From Hymenolepis diminuta (taxonomy: Eukaryota; Platyhelminthes; Cestoda; Cyclophyllidea; Hymenolepididae), in assembly GCA_900708905.1 (NCBI GenBank), contig CAADRB010000037.1, positions 493,188-557,187 on the forward strand: a DNA stretch of 64,000 nucleotides, written 5' to 3'. The position numbers and the translations under genes were made by a program. Below, in pieces: positions 25,135 through 37,100 of this stretch. Position 1 is the first letter of the stretch. The number at the start of each line of letters is the position of its first letter. A model generated the notes under the pieces. It did no database searches, was not told the origin of the DNA, and worked only from the letters and a program-made list of their open reading frames with translations.

Positions 25135-27501
25135 AATTAGTCTTTAATTATTACAAACTTTGTCTATTTTGGGATCATTTTTAACTATTGGTCGCCCAAA
25201 TTTATTTGAGCATAGCGAATCAGACCCTCCGCCCAAATCTGAGTTAATTTCGTCCACCAGTAGTGCGAGAAGGCGCTAAAGAATGTGTAGCAAAGGATCA
25301 CATCTGCCGATGAAAAGTGTGTGGAAATTTCATCTTGAGTGGGGTCAGACCCGAATCTCATCATAGATTCAAGTTGAGCAGAGGAAACTCAAACAACCGT
25401 GGATATTAAATGTATCCTTTAACCCCAGTCACCTCTGACTTTAACATTTTCTCTAATGTTTTAGGCTTATTTTGACACGAATTAACAGAATCTTAGTTCA
25501 CATCGAGGCTACCTTTTTCCGTCAAACAGGAAGTTATGTGAGATGGTGTTCACTCTATTAATTCGATGGAATCTGCTGCTTCTATCCTGTGCGGACATGT
25601 CAGTCTGAGCACAAGACTTGTTTTTAACACATTCGAACATGATTTACTGTGTGACATTATGTGCACAGATTAATTTTATCATAAATGAGTTCTTATTTAT
25701 ATTAAGAACATTGATTTTTAAATCATTTGAATTGTACCGACCGCAAATCCTCAAATCTGGAAATCGAATTTACTAAAGCAACCGATCACTCTATTATTTG
25801 CTCAAAAATCTTCCTTCACTACTTAAATTGTGAATAAATCAGAACCAATCTGACTGCGCTTTTGTTTAATGAGAGGTAATTAGGAATAAGCACCGAATGA
25901 AAGCTCTTGATACCTTAGCATTTTAAGAGACTATTGATTTCATCTCTATTGACATCCTTGGAAGGTCTTAAGTAGTCCCATTTCAGAATGAGATCTACTT
26001 TATGAAGCCTACCAAGTTTCATTTACAGATCTTCACCAAGAGAAATAATGGTTTCCAAAGGGTTGTATGAATACAGCCAACCATTCCCAAAATCGGAAGA
26101 CCAAAAATTCAGTTTGGTCACTGGTGTATTGAACATTCGTAGAGGAATGAGGGAGAAAGGGAGGTAGGTAAGGAGGAAGAAGCAGAATGTGGAATTGCAA
26201 ATTGGAAGGACGGAGAATAAACATCATCATTGAATAGGTGGAATCTGGGTTGTCATTAGACAGGACGAAATGATGTCCGATGAGTGAGTTCATTTGCTTT
26301 GCACATTTATTTCCCCGATGAATAACCAGTAAAAAATTATTCTCAAGTAAAAAAAAACGCAGATTTATGAGTCAGCATGACAGAAGGTTGCAGATCTTTC
26401 ACATTGCCGGAGGTGTTAGCCACCAGGCAAGTAGCTATTGAAAAATTAGAAGTTGCACAAGCGGAACGGACCGATAGGGTCAACATAGGGGCAGAATAGT
26501 GGCCGTTGTGGCTAAGTGGTCACTTTCTCTCACTCCGTACTCTGCTATGCTTCTTGGTCCCACTGCCCTCTTCCATTCATCTTATAGACTTATTTGCCCT
26601 TTCATATTAGTCTGCCTTATCTATAAGAAATTCCATAATAACGTTTAAGATTGAATTCTAACTTAAGCAACGATGTACCTTTAGACCTCTGCCAGTTTAT
26701 GAAATAGCAATGCAGATCAGTGAAAGCTAGCTGGAATATCATCGCTTCCAACTTGATAAACTCCATTTCCATACAATCAGAGAATGTGAAATCAGCTAAA
26801 TAGACGGCATAAACTTTAAATCAATCCGGAATCGCCTAATTGCGAGACCCCTCTCCCCTCCTTTAAATCCTTCAGCTCCGTTACATTTCCGAGGCCATAA
26901 AAGGGAAAAGTGTTAATAATGCTTGACTAAAGTGGAAAGAGGGTATCCTGAGACCCTTCAGACAAGAAGCACACAATTTTACTCAAAAGCGGATTTTAGG
27001 ACGTTGAATCATGAGAAGTCACCTGTATTAAATCAAATCCCCTAAAAGTGGGCAGAATTAGTGAAAACTGAGTTGCTGATGTCATCTTTCTCCTTCAGTT
27101 GCACATAAATCGAGGTGGCATGACTAAAAACGGAATTAAAGAAACCGATTAACTCGCCCTGAAAGTCGTGGAAATAATTCAACCTATAAATCTAAAAGTC
27201 AAATCATGAAGCTAAAACATCAGGATATTTACCGTGTTTCACACGAGAATAAGGACAACTCATACTTCCAGAATTCAAATAAAGTAACACGCTTGGTCCT
27301 CGAACTTTAATACCCGCTTCTTGACACTCTTCACTTCCTACTTTATTGAAATTGACTCTTGATGCTTTTGCAGCTACAAATCTGCATAATGTTCTCTTCA
27401 ACTACACATTTTTTCATTGTTAATATTTTGGCATGATGCCAATAATGACTTCCGTGGAATAATCAGAGCGGATTCTTCAGATAGGGTCATTTTTTTAGTA
27501 C
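25135..27501. other. Intergenic, nothing firm
   Basis: A 40-codon frame at 26377-26499 (MTEGCRSFTLPEVLATRQVA) has a coding-like residue mix but an in-frame stop just upstream and no partner exon. A tRNA-like A box follows it. No other feature was seen. Confidence 0.4.
26503..26545 (+). repeat. tRNA-like A box, possible SINE head
   Basis: TGGCTAAGTGG at 26509-26519 is an exact polymerase III A box. No good B box follows at tRNA spacing, so this is a remnant at most. Confidence 0.3.
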
Positions 27502-27736
27502 AGTATGCGTAGCAAAGGATTCAGACCACAAATCACAAACAACCCGATATTTGAGGATCACTTCTCGTTATTCTGATAATGCGTTTAAACCAAAAACCCG
27601 AAGCCCCACTCGTAACTCATTGGGATCTGTGTACAAAAGATCTAAAAGATACGAGGAGACCACGTCGCATTATCATATCCCCGTTCCAGCTGTTTGGATA
27701 AACAAACGAGAAGTTGACGGCAGGGATACTAAGTGA
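27502..27736 (+). CDS. Candidate 3'-terminal exon of an unidentified gene
   Basis: After a strong acceptor (a T-run ending TTTTAG) a frame stays open for 78 codons to TGA at 27734-27736. It reads TVCVAKDSDHKSQTTRYLRI, and later HYHIPVPAVWINKREVDGRD. A good AATAAA near 28013 would give a 3' UTR of about 280 bases. I could not find the upstream exons and do not recognise the family. Chance is possible in this AT-rich background. Confidence 0.3.
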
Positions 27737-28298
27737 AATTATTTTGGTTAAAAATCACGTTCAAGTTTTTCTACTTTTCCCTGAACTGTTTTCAGACGTC
27801 TCATTTGGAGAATATTGATTAGCGATTTGTACCCACCTCTTTCGCGATAATTCAAAAGTTCAACTACACGCCAATTACTAGACTGGTAGTGCAGACGCTC
27901 GATTCTCTCTCTCCCCCTCCATGTTCGTCTACCTTCTTCCTTCCTTCTCATCATTGTTCTTCCACTCTCTCAATTTTTCTATCTAATTCGATTCTTAACT
28001 GTTGTGCTCAATAAACACTGCTTTATCTTCGATCCAATGTTCCGGATCACTGATGCTATACTGCCTACATGGAAAATTCAATTTTACTCAAATCGGCGTA
28101 TCTCAAAGTGAGTTTATTATCTGAGACATGATAGCACATTCACCACAAATACGGCCTTCTTATATTTCTTATAGGATACGCGATTCCACAGTATGGTTGT
28201 AAACCAGCCTTGTCAAATAGATATGACGTTCATGAAAGTGCGGAAGTGTTTATCTGTCCAAACACGAAACAGTATCCAGTCACACCCTGATTTAGAGA

Positions 28299-28308
28299 TA
28301 TTTAAAAG
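28299..28308 (+). promoter_or_regulatory. TATA-like element of the secreted-protein gene
   Basis: TATTTAAAAG lies 30 bases before the ATG at 28338. At normal TATA-to-start spacing the 5' leader would be only about 10 bases. The match is good, but the background is AT-rich. Confidence 0.4.
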
Positions 28309-28337
28309 GGACCCAAATCGCAAATATAGAACATTTT

Positions 28338-28772
28338 ATGATGGCATATCTATCACTGCTTGCATTTCTTATATCCATTTGTATTGTATTAAATGAAGAT
28401 GTCAAAGCTACTACCCTAGCAGTTCACAATTCAGTGAAGTTCATTGAGAGCAAAAATCGAACAACCACTTCTGACGGAAATTCTACAACTTCCACTCCCT
28501 CATTGGAAGAAAATGACATTAATGATCCTGGCGATGTTGATCCTGTAGATGTCATTAGCAAAATTCTTGAGAACACTACCTCTACCACAACACCGAAACC
28601 CAAATTCAAACCTACACCGCGCCGCCGACCGCATCCTCGACCCTTTCCATTTTTCGGCCTTTTACCCCTTCCATTCTTTAAGTGGCAACCTCGCTTTCCA
28701 AGAGTGAATTTGGGACCAAGGATCATCCCAAGAGTTCCCATTAGGCTTCCGTTTCTTCCTGGAATTGGATAA
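28338..28772 (+). CDS. Secreted Pro/Arg/Phe-rich protein, single exon
   Basis: A 144-residue protein I cannot assign to a named family. Residues 1-24 form a signal peptide: two Met, a hydrophobic core YLSLLAFLISICIVL, and cleavage likely near VKA. Residues 25-85 are Ser/Thr/Asn-rich with sequons NRT, NST and NTT, so N-glycosylation is likely. From about residue 87 the protein turns basic and proline-rich (PKPKFKPTPRRRPHPRPFPF) and ends in LPFLPGIG. It has no cysteines. A TATTTAAAAG element lies about 30 bases upstream and AATAAA about 50 bases downstream, so the gene looks complete without introns. The C-terminal composition recalls proline-rich antimicrobial peptides. A surface or cuticle-like glycoprotein is the other option. 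Confidence 0.75.
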   Translation: MMAYLSLLAFLISICIVLNEDVKATTLAVHNSVKFIESKNRTTTSDGNSTTSTPSLEENDINDPGDVDPVDVISKILENTTSTTTPKPKFKPTPRRRPHPRPFPFFGLLPLPFFKWQPRFPRVNLGPRIIPRVPIRLPFLPGIG

Positions 28773-28821
28773 CTCAGCATGGCTACGCATTAATAATGTT
28801 AAATATTCACACATTTCTATT

Positions 28822-28827
28822 AATAAA
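28822..28827 (+). terminator. AATAAA poly(A) signal of the secreted-protein gene
   Basis: A perfect AATAAA lies 50 bases after the stop codon, giving a short 3' UTR of about 70 bases. Position and orientation fit the gene directly upstream. Confidence 0.6.
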
Positions 28828-28849
28828 AATGAACCAAAATTATGCAAGT

Positions 28850-30880
28850 GTCATTAAATTACAAAAGAATGCGGGGAAGAATAAGGAGGAATGTTCACTA
28901 ATCATGGGGACTGCATTGCATACCTGCACATTCGAAATAAGCAGCGTTTCCCAGGGGGCAGGGAAATTCAGATGACAAGATTTGATATGACTTTGTAAGC
29001 CCTGTGTCTTTACCTAATTCTTATAGCAACTGTTTATAAGAGAAAGGCAACCAGTAGAACATCTGCGGGCTTGTGATTGTCATCTAGCACGAATTTGCGA
29101 AGAGCTGACGACATTGGATGCTTAATGGGAAAATTTTTCAACTAGAATTAATTTTCAATAAGAGAAGTCTATTTTCCCGTAGAATTTTGCCTCCTCCTTC
29201 AATAAATACCTGCTTTGTAGCTGTTTGTAATTGCCTCAGCCAATTCTTCAGGTGAAAGCGTTAAACTCACTTACTTGCTACATATAGGTCGGAACTAAAA
29301 TCCACTTTAGTGTGGAGCACTGCCCCGAACTTAATCTCCACATCTGAAATTATAAGCCAAAATTCCTCAGAGACCTTTTCACCAGCACCTTAAAACCCCT
29401 TTTTTTCCCCCTTTTATTCGAACCTCAAACCTTTATTCAAAGGGTATTCTAAGAAAGTCCAGACGTCTTTTTCCGGACGAAATAAAAATTATCACACTTA
29501 TTACGATGGACAAAAGCGTATAAACGGTACAGACGGACGGACGCTCGATGAATGTCTAAAGTAAAATTTCCCAAGTCCTAATAGAAGGAATATCTTTTGA
29601 TTTATCGGCCCTATTTGTATGAATTATTGTGGTGCTGAGAATCTATAAGCACAACGCAGACGAATCTAGGCGAGTATATTTTAACTCCAACTAGGGATTC
29701 AACAGGTATTAAAAACGTTGCCACTAAGCAGAAAACTGACAGTTCATTGTAGAAGTACTCACATCAGCACGAGAGCAGTGAGAACCAACAGAGGAGAATA
29801 GTGGCTATTTGCCAGAGCACGAAATTCATTTAGCCGAAGCCAATGCGGCAAGATGATCACATTACTTTTATGCTCTCTTATGCTTGTACCTTCCATTACA
29901 AAATTGCCTTACCCATGTGACACTTTTTAACATACGCGTGTTTAGACCAGTGTGTCCATTGTACCAAGAACATGTGACTCATGATTCATTTCAGTCTTTA
30001 AGTCTGCCTCTATGGAGGTATCATTCATAATGTTTCCGGGTTCCCAAAATTGAGCGTACTCGGAATTGTACCTTAACCCTAATGTGATGATGAAAGTGTA
30101 GCTCATAGCAGCCTGACACACAGGAATGTACCTTATCTGTTGTTTGTATGTATGAATATATGTGAACACCTGCAGCTTAACTCGTCGAGGAATGTCATAC
30201 TACTTTATACATTAGCCTCCAGATGAGACATAGGTGGGCGAAACGCATAGTTGAAGGAATGTTGAAGGTGATATAGGCCTACATGACCAATGAGTGCTTA
30301 ATTAAATGAACTGAAGGAATAAAGAGTAACGTTTGGTATCCTTAAAATCACTCCACCATCTTGACCATAATAAATAAATCCTTCAAGCTTATACCAACTC
30401 GAATGTGTGCCTTCTTCCGCATTCATATGTGATTAGGAACTGGATGTTGAAATGCGAGATTAATAAAAGGAAATGAGAGCAAACCTCGACTATTTAAAAC
30501 CGATATCTACTACGAATTTCACCCGCTTGCCTTTAAAGCAACGCCTCAACCGGACGCTCTCAAAAATTGCAGGAATGATTTTTCTAGGATAAAGAGACTC
30601 TAACTGCAACTTTAGCTTTGTAAAAGTTTTCTTTTCAAAACCATTCTATATGACATATTATGTGGAAGCAACAGGTATTTGCTATGCGATTTTTTCTTTC
30701 AAATAGACTTATTAAGCTATTGATATGATGCGGAGTCCAAAACTTCTCGATGCTATCTTTTAGACCAGTTTCCAATTGTCTTCGCAACCCCGGATCACCC
30801 TATATAATTACAGAAATATTCATTTTTCATAAGGCTGAATTTTAGTAATTCAGTATAATGAAAAACAAGCAACTAACATT
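28850..30880. other. Intergenic between secreted-protein gene and DCAF1
   Basis: The two genes converge here (plus then minus). There is no further coding sequence. A short block at 30543-30600 resembles 54333-54385 (CAACCG-AC-CTC-AAAA, then GGAATGATT), perhaps another worn repeat. Confidence 0.4.
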
Positions 30881-30922
30881 AACATTTTATATGCACAGAA
30901 AGGATAAATACGTTAGAGCATT

Positions 30923-31183
30923 TCACGAACTGCCTTCTTCAGGGCCTTCGTTCTCTTCAGGTAAAGTGGAAACTTCCATTTCTTCCTCAGTAACCCAAGA
31001 CGACTCCGAACCACCAGAGCTTCCACCGCTTTCAGAGCCTGTCGATTCATCAACAACATCATCTTCGTCAGAAGATTGCGAATAAGACGATCGTCTGAAA
31101 ATTATATCATCCATCTCGTCGTCGTCATGATGACTGGTATTTGATTCCTCCTCATCCTCCTCATTCTCTATTTCTCGTGCAGA
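30923..31183 (-). other. DCAF1: DCAF1 terminal exon: acidic tail and stop
   Basis: The exon begins SAREIENEEDEEESN, runs through clusters of Asp, Glu and Ser, and stops at TGA (30923-30925). It has 86 residues. The vertebrate protein also ends in an acidic tail, which there lies near the propeller and the CUL4 ligase. A TATAAA hexamer (minus strand, about 30887-30892) follows closely and could act as a variant poly(A) signal. No AATAAA is seen on this strand in the next few hundred bases. A broken copy of this exon lies at 23501-23735 on the other strand. Confidence 0.9.
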
Positions 31184-34100
31184 CTAAAATACCATTGGAA
31201 AAAACATGTACTACTGAAATATAACAAGTAGGATGATTATTTTGAAAATGGAAAACTGTTCCAATTAATTCTGAAGGGCGGGTGAAAGGTATCTGGAATT
31301 TACAATTCCTTAAACATCAAATTCTATTGGCTACCACACTTTTGAAGCCCTAATTCCATTTCATTCTTTATAAATAGTAACATCAAGTTCAAAATGCACT
31401 CAAAATCCGAGTTGAGACAATAATCAAGGATTCTTTAGATTAATCAGACTAATTTTTTCGTAAATAATAGAAATATCAGGCGAAAAATGAACACAAAAAG
31501 AAACAGCAAAATAGAGGACTATTTTACTGTCTTCTTTCTTTAGTTTGCATGAGTAAAACTTAGTGAGTTCTAAATGATCAAATAACCTGTAAGTCCCACT
31601 TCAGAGTATGTAAATACTACTAGTATATTAAAAGTAGGCATTACCTTCTTTTGTCCAATGGAGTAAACTCGGCACTGCCCAAGGTGATCACTGTTGTCAT
31701 GGAAATTCTCTACTACGGCCAAACGCAGGTCCCTTGTATCGACTGCTAATTGGACGATAGGATGCTTCACGTCTATTGAAGCGATGAGACTGTAGTCTAA
31801 TGAATCTACTGTACGGAATATCGTCTGTATTGAACTTTCGGGATACTCCTCTATTGAGGAATTTGAACTACGATCGAAGCACGCTGTCAAACGAAAAACA
31901 TACCGAAATGAAACCAAACAGAGATCAGAATAACTGCAATGAATAACGTACAAATCTCCTGTTCCTTCATGTATAAAAGGTAAAGTCGACCGTCTTGTCG
32001 TATAAAACAGGTTCTATCTTCGTATATATGAACAAATTCCTATGTCAAACTGATCTCCGAAACGCAGCCCTACTTGAATCTAACCCGAACAGACGTATTC
32101 AGGATGTTACCTCTTAGTCTTTGAGGACATTCGGGATGACAATTTATTAGCTTTGGAATGGGGGTTCATCCATCCCACACTTTATGTCTAGCAGCTTAAT
32201 GGTGTGGACATTCTAGTTGGTAGTAGGAAGTGCTGATCACGTTCCATAACAAGACAAAGTCTTTTCTAAGAAGTGTCAAGGATATCTAATAATAACAGAT
32301 ATCGAACAGACATCTGAGTACTGAACTCGTGGCCTCTTAATTCCCAGGTGATCAAGTTAACCTTTGCGTCTATGGAATACAAAGACCTCCTTAATCAAGT
32401 AGGAAGTTATTACACCAAGAAGGGAGAGGATACCTACCAGCATATATAATGTCTGCTTTTTCTGAGAAGGTTGATTCGAACTTATCCAGTGCTTGTACAG
32501 TCCTGAGGAGTCGCCATGTACGCATATCCCAGACTGCGGAAGAAACGATTATCTCCATACCATTGGCATGAAAAACTCCCGAAATAACATCCTGAAATTT
32601 ATCAATCTTGTGCACAGGAGACGTTGGAGTGACCCGACTTCGCACATCCCAAACAACGCCATCGTTAAGTACCAGATGATCATCCATTGAGAAGGTAGCC
32701 TTGTTAGCCTCGTATTCGCTCTGCTTTGCCGAGGAGAAGAGCTCAGTAATACAGTGACTTGTTGCCACGTCGAATATCTAGAAAAACCCAAATCGATTTT
32801 AGGTTGATTAGGCAAATACATGGTGACTCTCACCTTGGCAACCTTTCCGTAGGTTGCGACAATCATGTCCTGCAGACCAGTGCGACTGAACTCCGCGTGT
32901 TTACATCCACCTCTAGGAAATCTGTAAACAAGAAATCGGTTACAGGTTGCCTTTCAACCTACGAATACTACTCCCCTTAGATATAGCCTACAATCTATAA
33001 AATGTGGAAACAAAAGAACATAGTTTTTAAAAATCACACCTGTGAAGCTAATCGGCTATTGTGGATTGATGTATCAAGGTAACCAAGCACACAAAAATGC
33101 TCTATAAAGTCTGTTTTAGCAATATCGATGAATATATAACATGGAAGGGGAAATTTGTATATACCATCCTCACCAAAGTTTGCCCCAGAAGTGAGAAAAA
33201 CAAAATTAGCGAATAGAGAGAACTCTGCTGTCGAGAATCGTACCATAAGTATGCTCCACTACCTTCGGTCCAGGCCGGAAGGCTTCTCAGTGAAGTGGAC
33301 ATCCAAAGTAAACACACCCATCTCCTTAATTAGTCTTATTTCCTTGGTCCCTTCAAAATGGACGTACCCTTAACGAGTCTGCACTCTTCCCCGAATGTGA
33401 TGCAAGAAAGATTTCGACTTTAAAAATTCAAAAATCTTACAGAAAATTCGTCCTACACACTACTACGGCCAGCTGTAAATAATGACCAACTTCTTACGTG
33501 GGATTGTCCACGGTGGCAATAAAGGGAGTGGATGCAGACGTTGTATTTCCAGTTTCAGTGTTGTCTCGTAGGTCGAAACGCGCCAATGACAGGGAAGGTT
33601 CACCCCAACGCGAGCACATAAGGAGACGACGACCATCTCTTGAGTGTTCCAGTCGATTGATGGCGTCGGAATGCTCGTGGAAAAGTTCAATTGAAGGTCC
33701 TGACTCCTCCACATTCACCCAGCACACTGCTCCTGAACCAGTTCCAAGAAATAGACCCTCGTCACCGAGAACTCCACTGCCACGCTAAAATACACGACGA
33801 TAAAAGCCACTCCGATTTAATCAAATAAATAGTTGGGACATGCAAATCACGTATTTTTTCTTGGTTCCATTTCATATATTTGCATCAGTTTTCTAGAATC
33901 CACTACGATAAGTGTGATCAGCGCTTGATCTGATGCGCTAGGCATGATGCTCTAGAGTCGCTCTTATGAGAAACCGGCATTTTAACACATCTCTTGCTTA
34001 TTAGAATTAAACAGTGTGGCTGACCATCCACATCATGAGCTGATGAGCGTTGATATTCTGAACTCTGATTTCTCGCACAGATTCCATTAGTCGGACTAAT

Positions 34101-37100
34101 TACACCTCCCGAATACCTTTCCTCAACCGAAATGGAACTGGTAATTTTTAACAAGACATAAAATTGATAAAGGAAGAAGGGGAGGACTAACCCCGAAAGC
34201 AGCAGAAGTAAAGACATCTGCGTCCATATCACGAACAGTGAATATAGGCATGAAGCGGCTGTGAATATAGCGTCGGAGAAAACGTGTGGGCAGACATCGC
34301 ATTCGATTACAACCAACAAGTGTCTCCCGGGCTAAATGAAGTGCAGCCACAGTGGAGATCGGCTCGGCAATGTTGTCCATCTGACGGTCGGGACATCGAT
34401 GTGGTTTTCGGAGGGAGAAGAGTGGACACACTGAGAGGGGATGAGGGCATTGGGCATGTTGATTCATGAAGTAGGATTCCACGATCTTCGAGAGGGTCAC
34501 TTCATTGGACTCGGAATTAGCAGTCGCTGAAGGTGTAACAGGCACGGCAACAGACGACGAGGAGACGGTAGAACTAACAGCCAAATTACCACTACCGGTT
34601 TGCTGCTTATGCCCCGGGGTCCTATCCAATCGATCTCGAAAACTCTGGGCGCCCGAGGAAAAAAGGAGAATGGTTAAACAGTGTCAAAGTCAATATGTTC
34701 AATCAACACAAATTAATGTGGGTGAAAGGAGTCGCCTAGAAAATCTTCGGTTTGACCGAACCGTCATGGCTAAAACAGTCAGTGACATCAATTCCCATCT
34801 CTAATACCACAAATACTCACCTCCAGGAAAGTTGGGCGAAAAGGTGAAGTGCGAAACAGCCAGCTATACGAAATGTATACAGAAAAGAAAGCAATACTCT
34901 TGCACTATCAGCAGGAACAGCTGAAAAGTTAATAATACAGCCACTAGACCAAATTTTTCCACCGGATAGTAGCCGACACTTTTGTATAATCAATAAAAAA
35001 AAGCAGAAATGACTACCTTTGGTGTATTATTCAGAGCAGATCCGGTGGGGGGTTTGAATTTGTTCAACCGCATAGAAGGTGTTGGGGGAGTCTCGTCGGG
35101 ATTCAGAGTCGCGACAATCGGCGTTGAAGGTTCTGAGTCTGAATCCCCTTCATGAGTAAACAGGGGAAGCTGCGGAGGCATTGAGCTGTTCCCTGGTTTC
35201 AGATGCGCCTCCTGCTGCAGCACGGCAGCTGTCCTATGTAGACCTGCGGAAGAAAACAAAAACGAATTCAAATAATCTGATTTAGCTTTCGAGCATCATT
35301 ATTTATTGGTACTATTTGACCTTGTGTGTATGTCTTCTGATCATCAGATCAGAGTATGCCGAATTATTCATTAAGACCTTTACAATCAACCGAATAGTTG
35401 TATTCATTTTTTAGCTTCGCGTCCGAAAGGTAGCGGTTAAACGGCTCCAAAAGTAAATTGAGATCTCAGAATTAAAGCCTAAATTTCTACACAACTCCAG
35501 AAGAGAACTTCATTCCTCAAAATTCGTGAGCATTCGGTTGGAACCTAGTTTCTGAACCTAATGGGCAAAGCCAGTCACTTTTTCGCCTACTAGATGCCCT
35601 TCCATTTTTCTCTGATAGAAGAAATCAACCACTATCTCTGTGTCTCGGCCAATCCTATTCCAGTGAAGTTCGTAGAGGTACGTCCTCTTCATCCTACGTT
35701 GGTGATTTCATTAGCTACCTTCACATTGCAACATACATACAACATACAACTAATTTGAATGTTTTATCTACACTCAGATATCACGCTCTCTTCCTCATTC
35801 TCCTCTCCGGAATTTCAATTGCTGCTGTACAGTTTAATGAAGCCTATTTTCAATTCTTAGCACTCTTATTTGTGATTATCTGTTGTTAGCCACTACAATA
35901 GTAAGAAAAAGCCCGTTTTTTATTAAATTGGGGCATACCCTTGGACTGGAGATGCCTCCAAATGATTTCAAGTAGCTCCTCTTGGTCCCATTGAATGCGA
36001 GTGCCTGCAACAATGATGGCCCGACGCACACGGTCCATGCTCATTAAATCATCATCTGTCAAACCTCCATTCTCTGAAATGCTGTTGCCCAACACCAAAC
36101 GCATCAGAAGGCTTGCATATCGACAGAACTCCGCATGCTCCAACATACGATCCGGTAGAACTGGCTCCTTCATTAGCACTATCAAACAGAAATAAAAGAG
36201 AAGATGAGAGATAGTTACTGCTCTGTCCCCATGCAATTTGATCCTGTTGTGGCAATATTCACCTTACACATGTTCCCCCCCGTTCCCTATGTGCTAATGA
36301 AATCTCCTATTCCATCTAATCGTTCTGCCTCTTTACCTTAGTGACCAGTGACCCTTCTGGACGTGGTCGTATAAATAACTGCTGAGCCATTTCTGAATGG
36401 TTATACATTATATATAATTTATATTTCATAATGAAAGTTAGTTGTCTACTGTGTAGATGTCTACTCTCTGGAAGCACCATTCTCTACAATATCCGCAATA
36501 GTCATTTGCTAATATACACCGGTAGGGTAGTGATCAACGTGTACACCTGCTAGGTCAGAAATCATGGGGTAACTGTCCAGGTAGTGACAAAATTGATTTA
36601 TTTTTTTTCTAAAATTTTCTACCCGTCCTCACCAGTAAATTATCTGATGACACGGGCGAGAGACGAACCTGACTACAATTACCTTAATCCTTTGTCTAGA
36701 CAAGAATATCGTTCCAATAACCCGTTGAGTTCCCATAAAGAGACGGACCATACCTAGTCAACTCAGCCGACAGATACACTGAGTATAATTCCTCTGCACT
36801 CAACTTCATTTAAAGAACAAATTATGCTTAGGGAAAAAATTGCCAAGATCTGAACGGATGAAATGAGTCTCCAAATCGTCCCTCTCACTTCCTTTCCATC
36901 TTTAAAATCTTCTCTCTACACACGAAAAACATGCACTGCACCCGCATCCGCAGGCCTCTCTGCCTCTTAAGATTTCTGGTTTATTGATGGCTCAGCATAA
37001 CTTTGCCCTAAAATAATAAACTAACAAATACTCATCTTCAACATCCACCGCGCACATTCAGCGATGTGGATAATTCAACTTCATTGGTTAATTCTGATCA

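Noticed and set aside
28424..28780. 118-codon minus-strand frame opposite the secreted protein
   Set aside because: It is Gly/Lys/Arg-rich only because it is the complement of a proline-rich frame. The plus-strand frame has signal peptide, TATA and AATAAA.
34505..34804. 99-codon plus-strand frame
   Set aside because: It is antisense to DCAF1 exon 13, which carries the conserved propeller entry.
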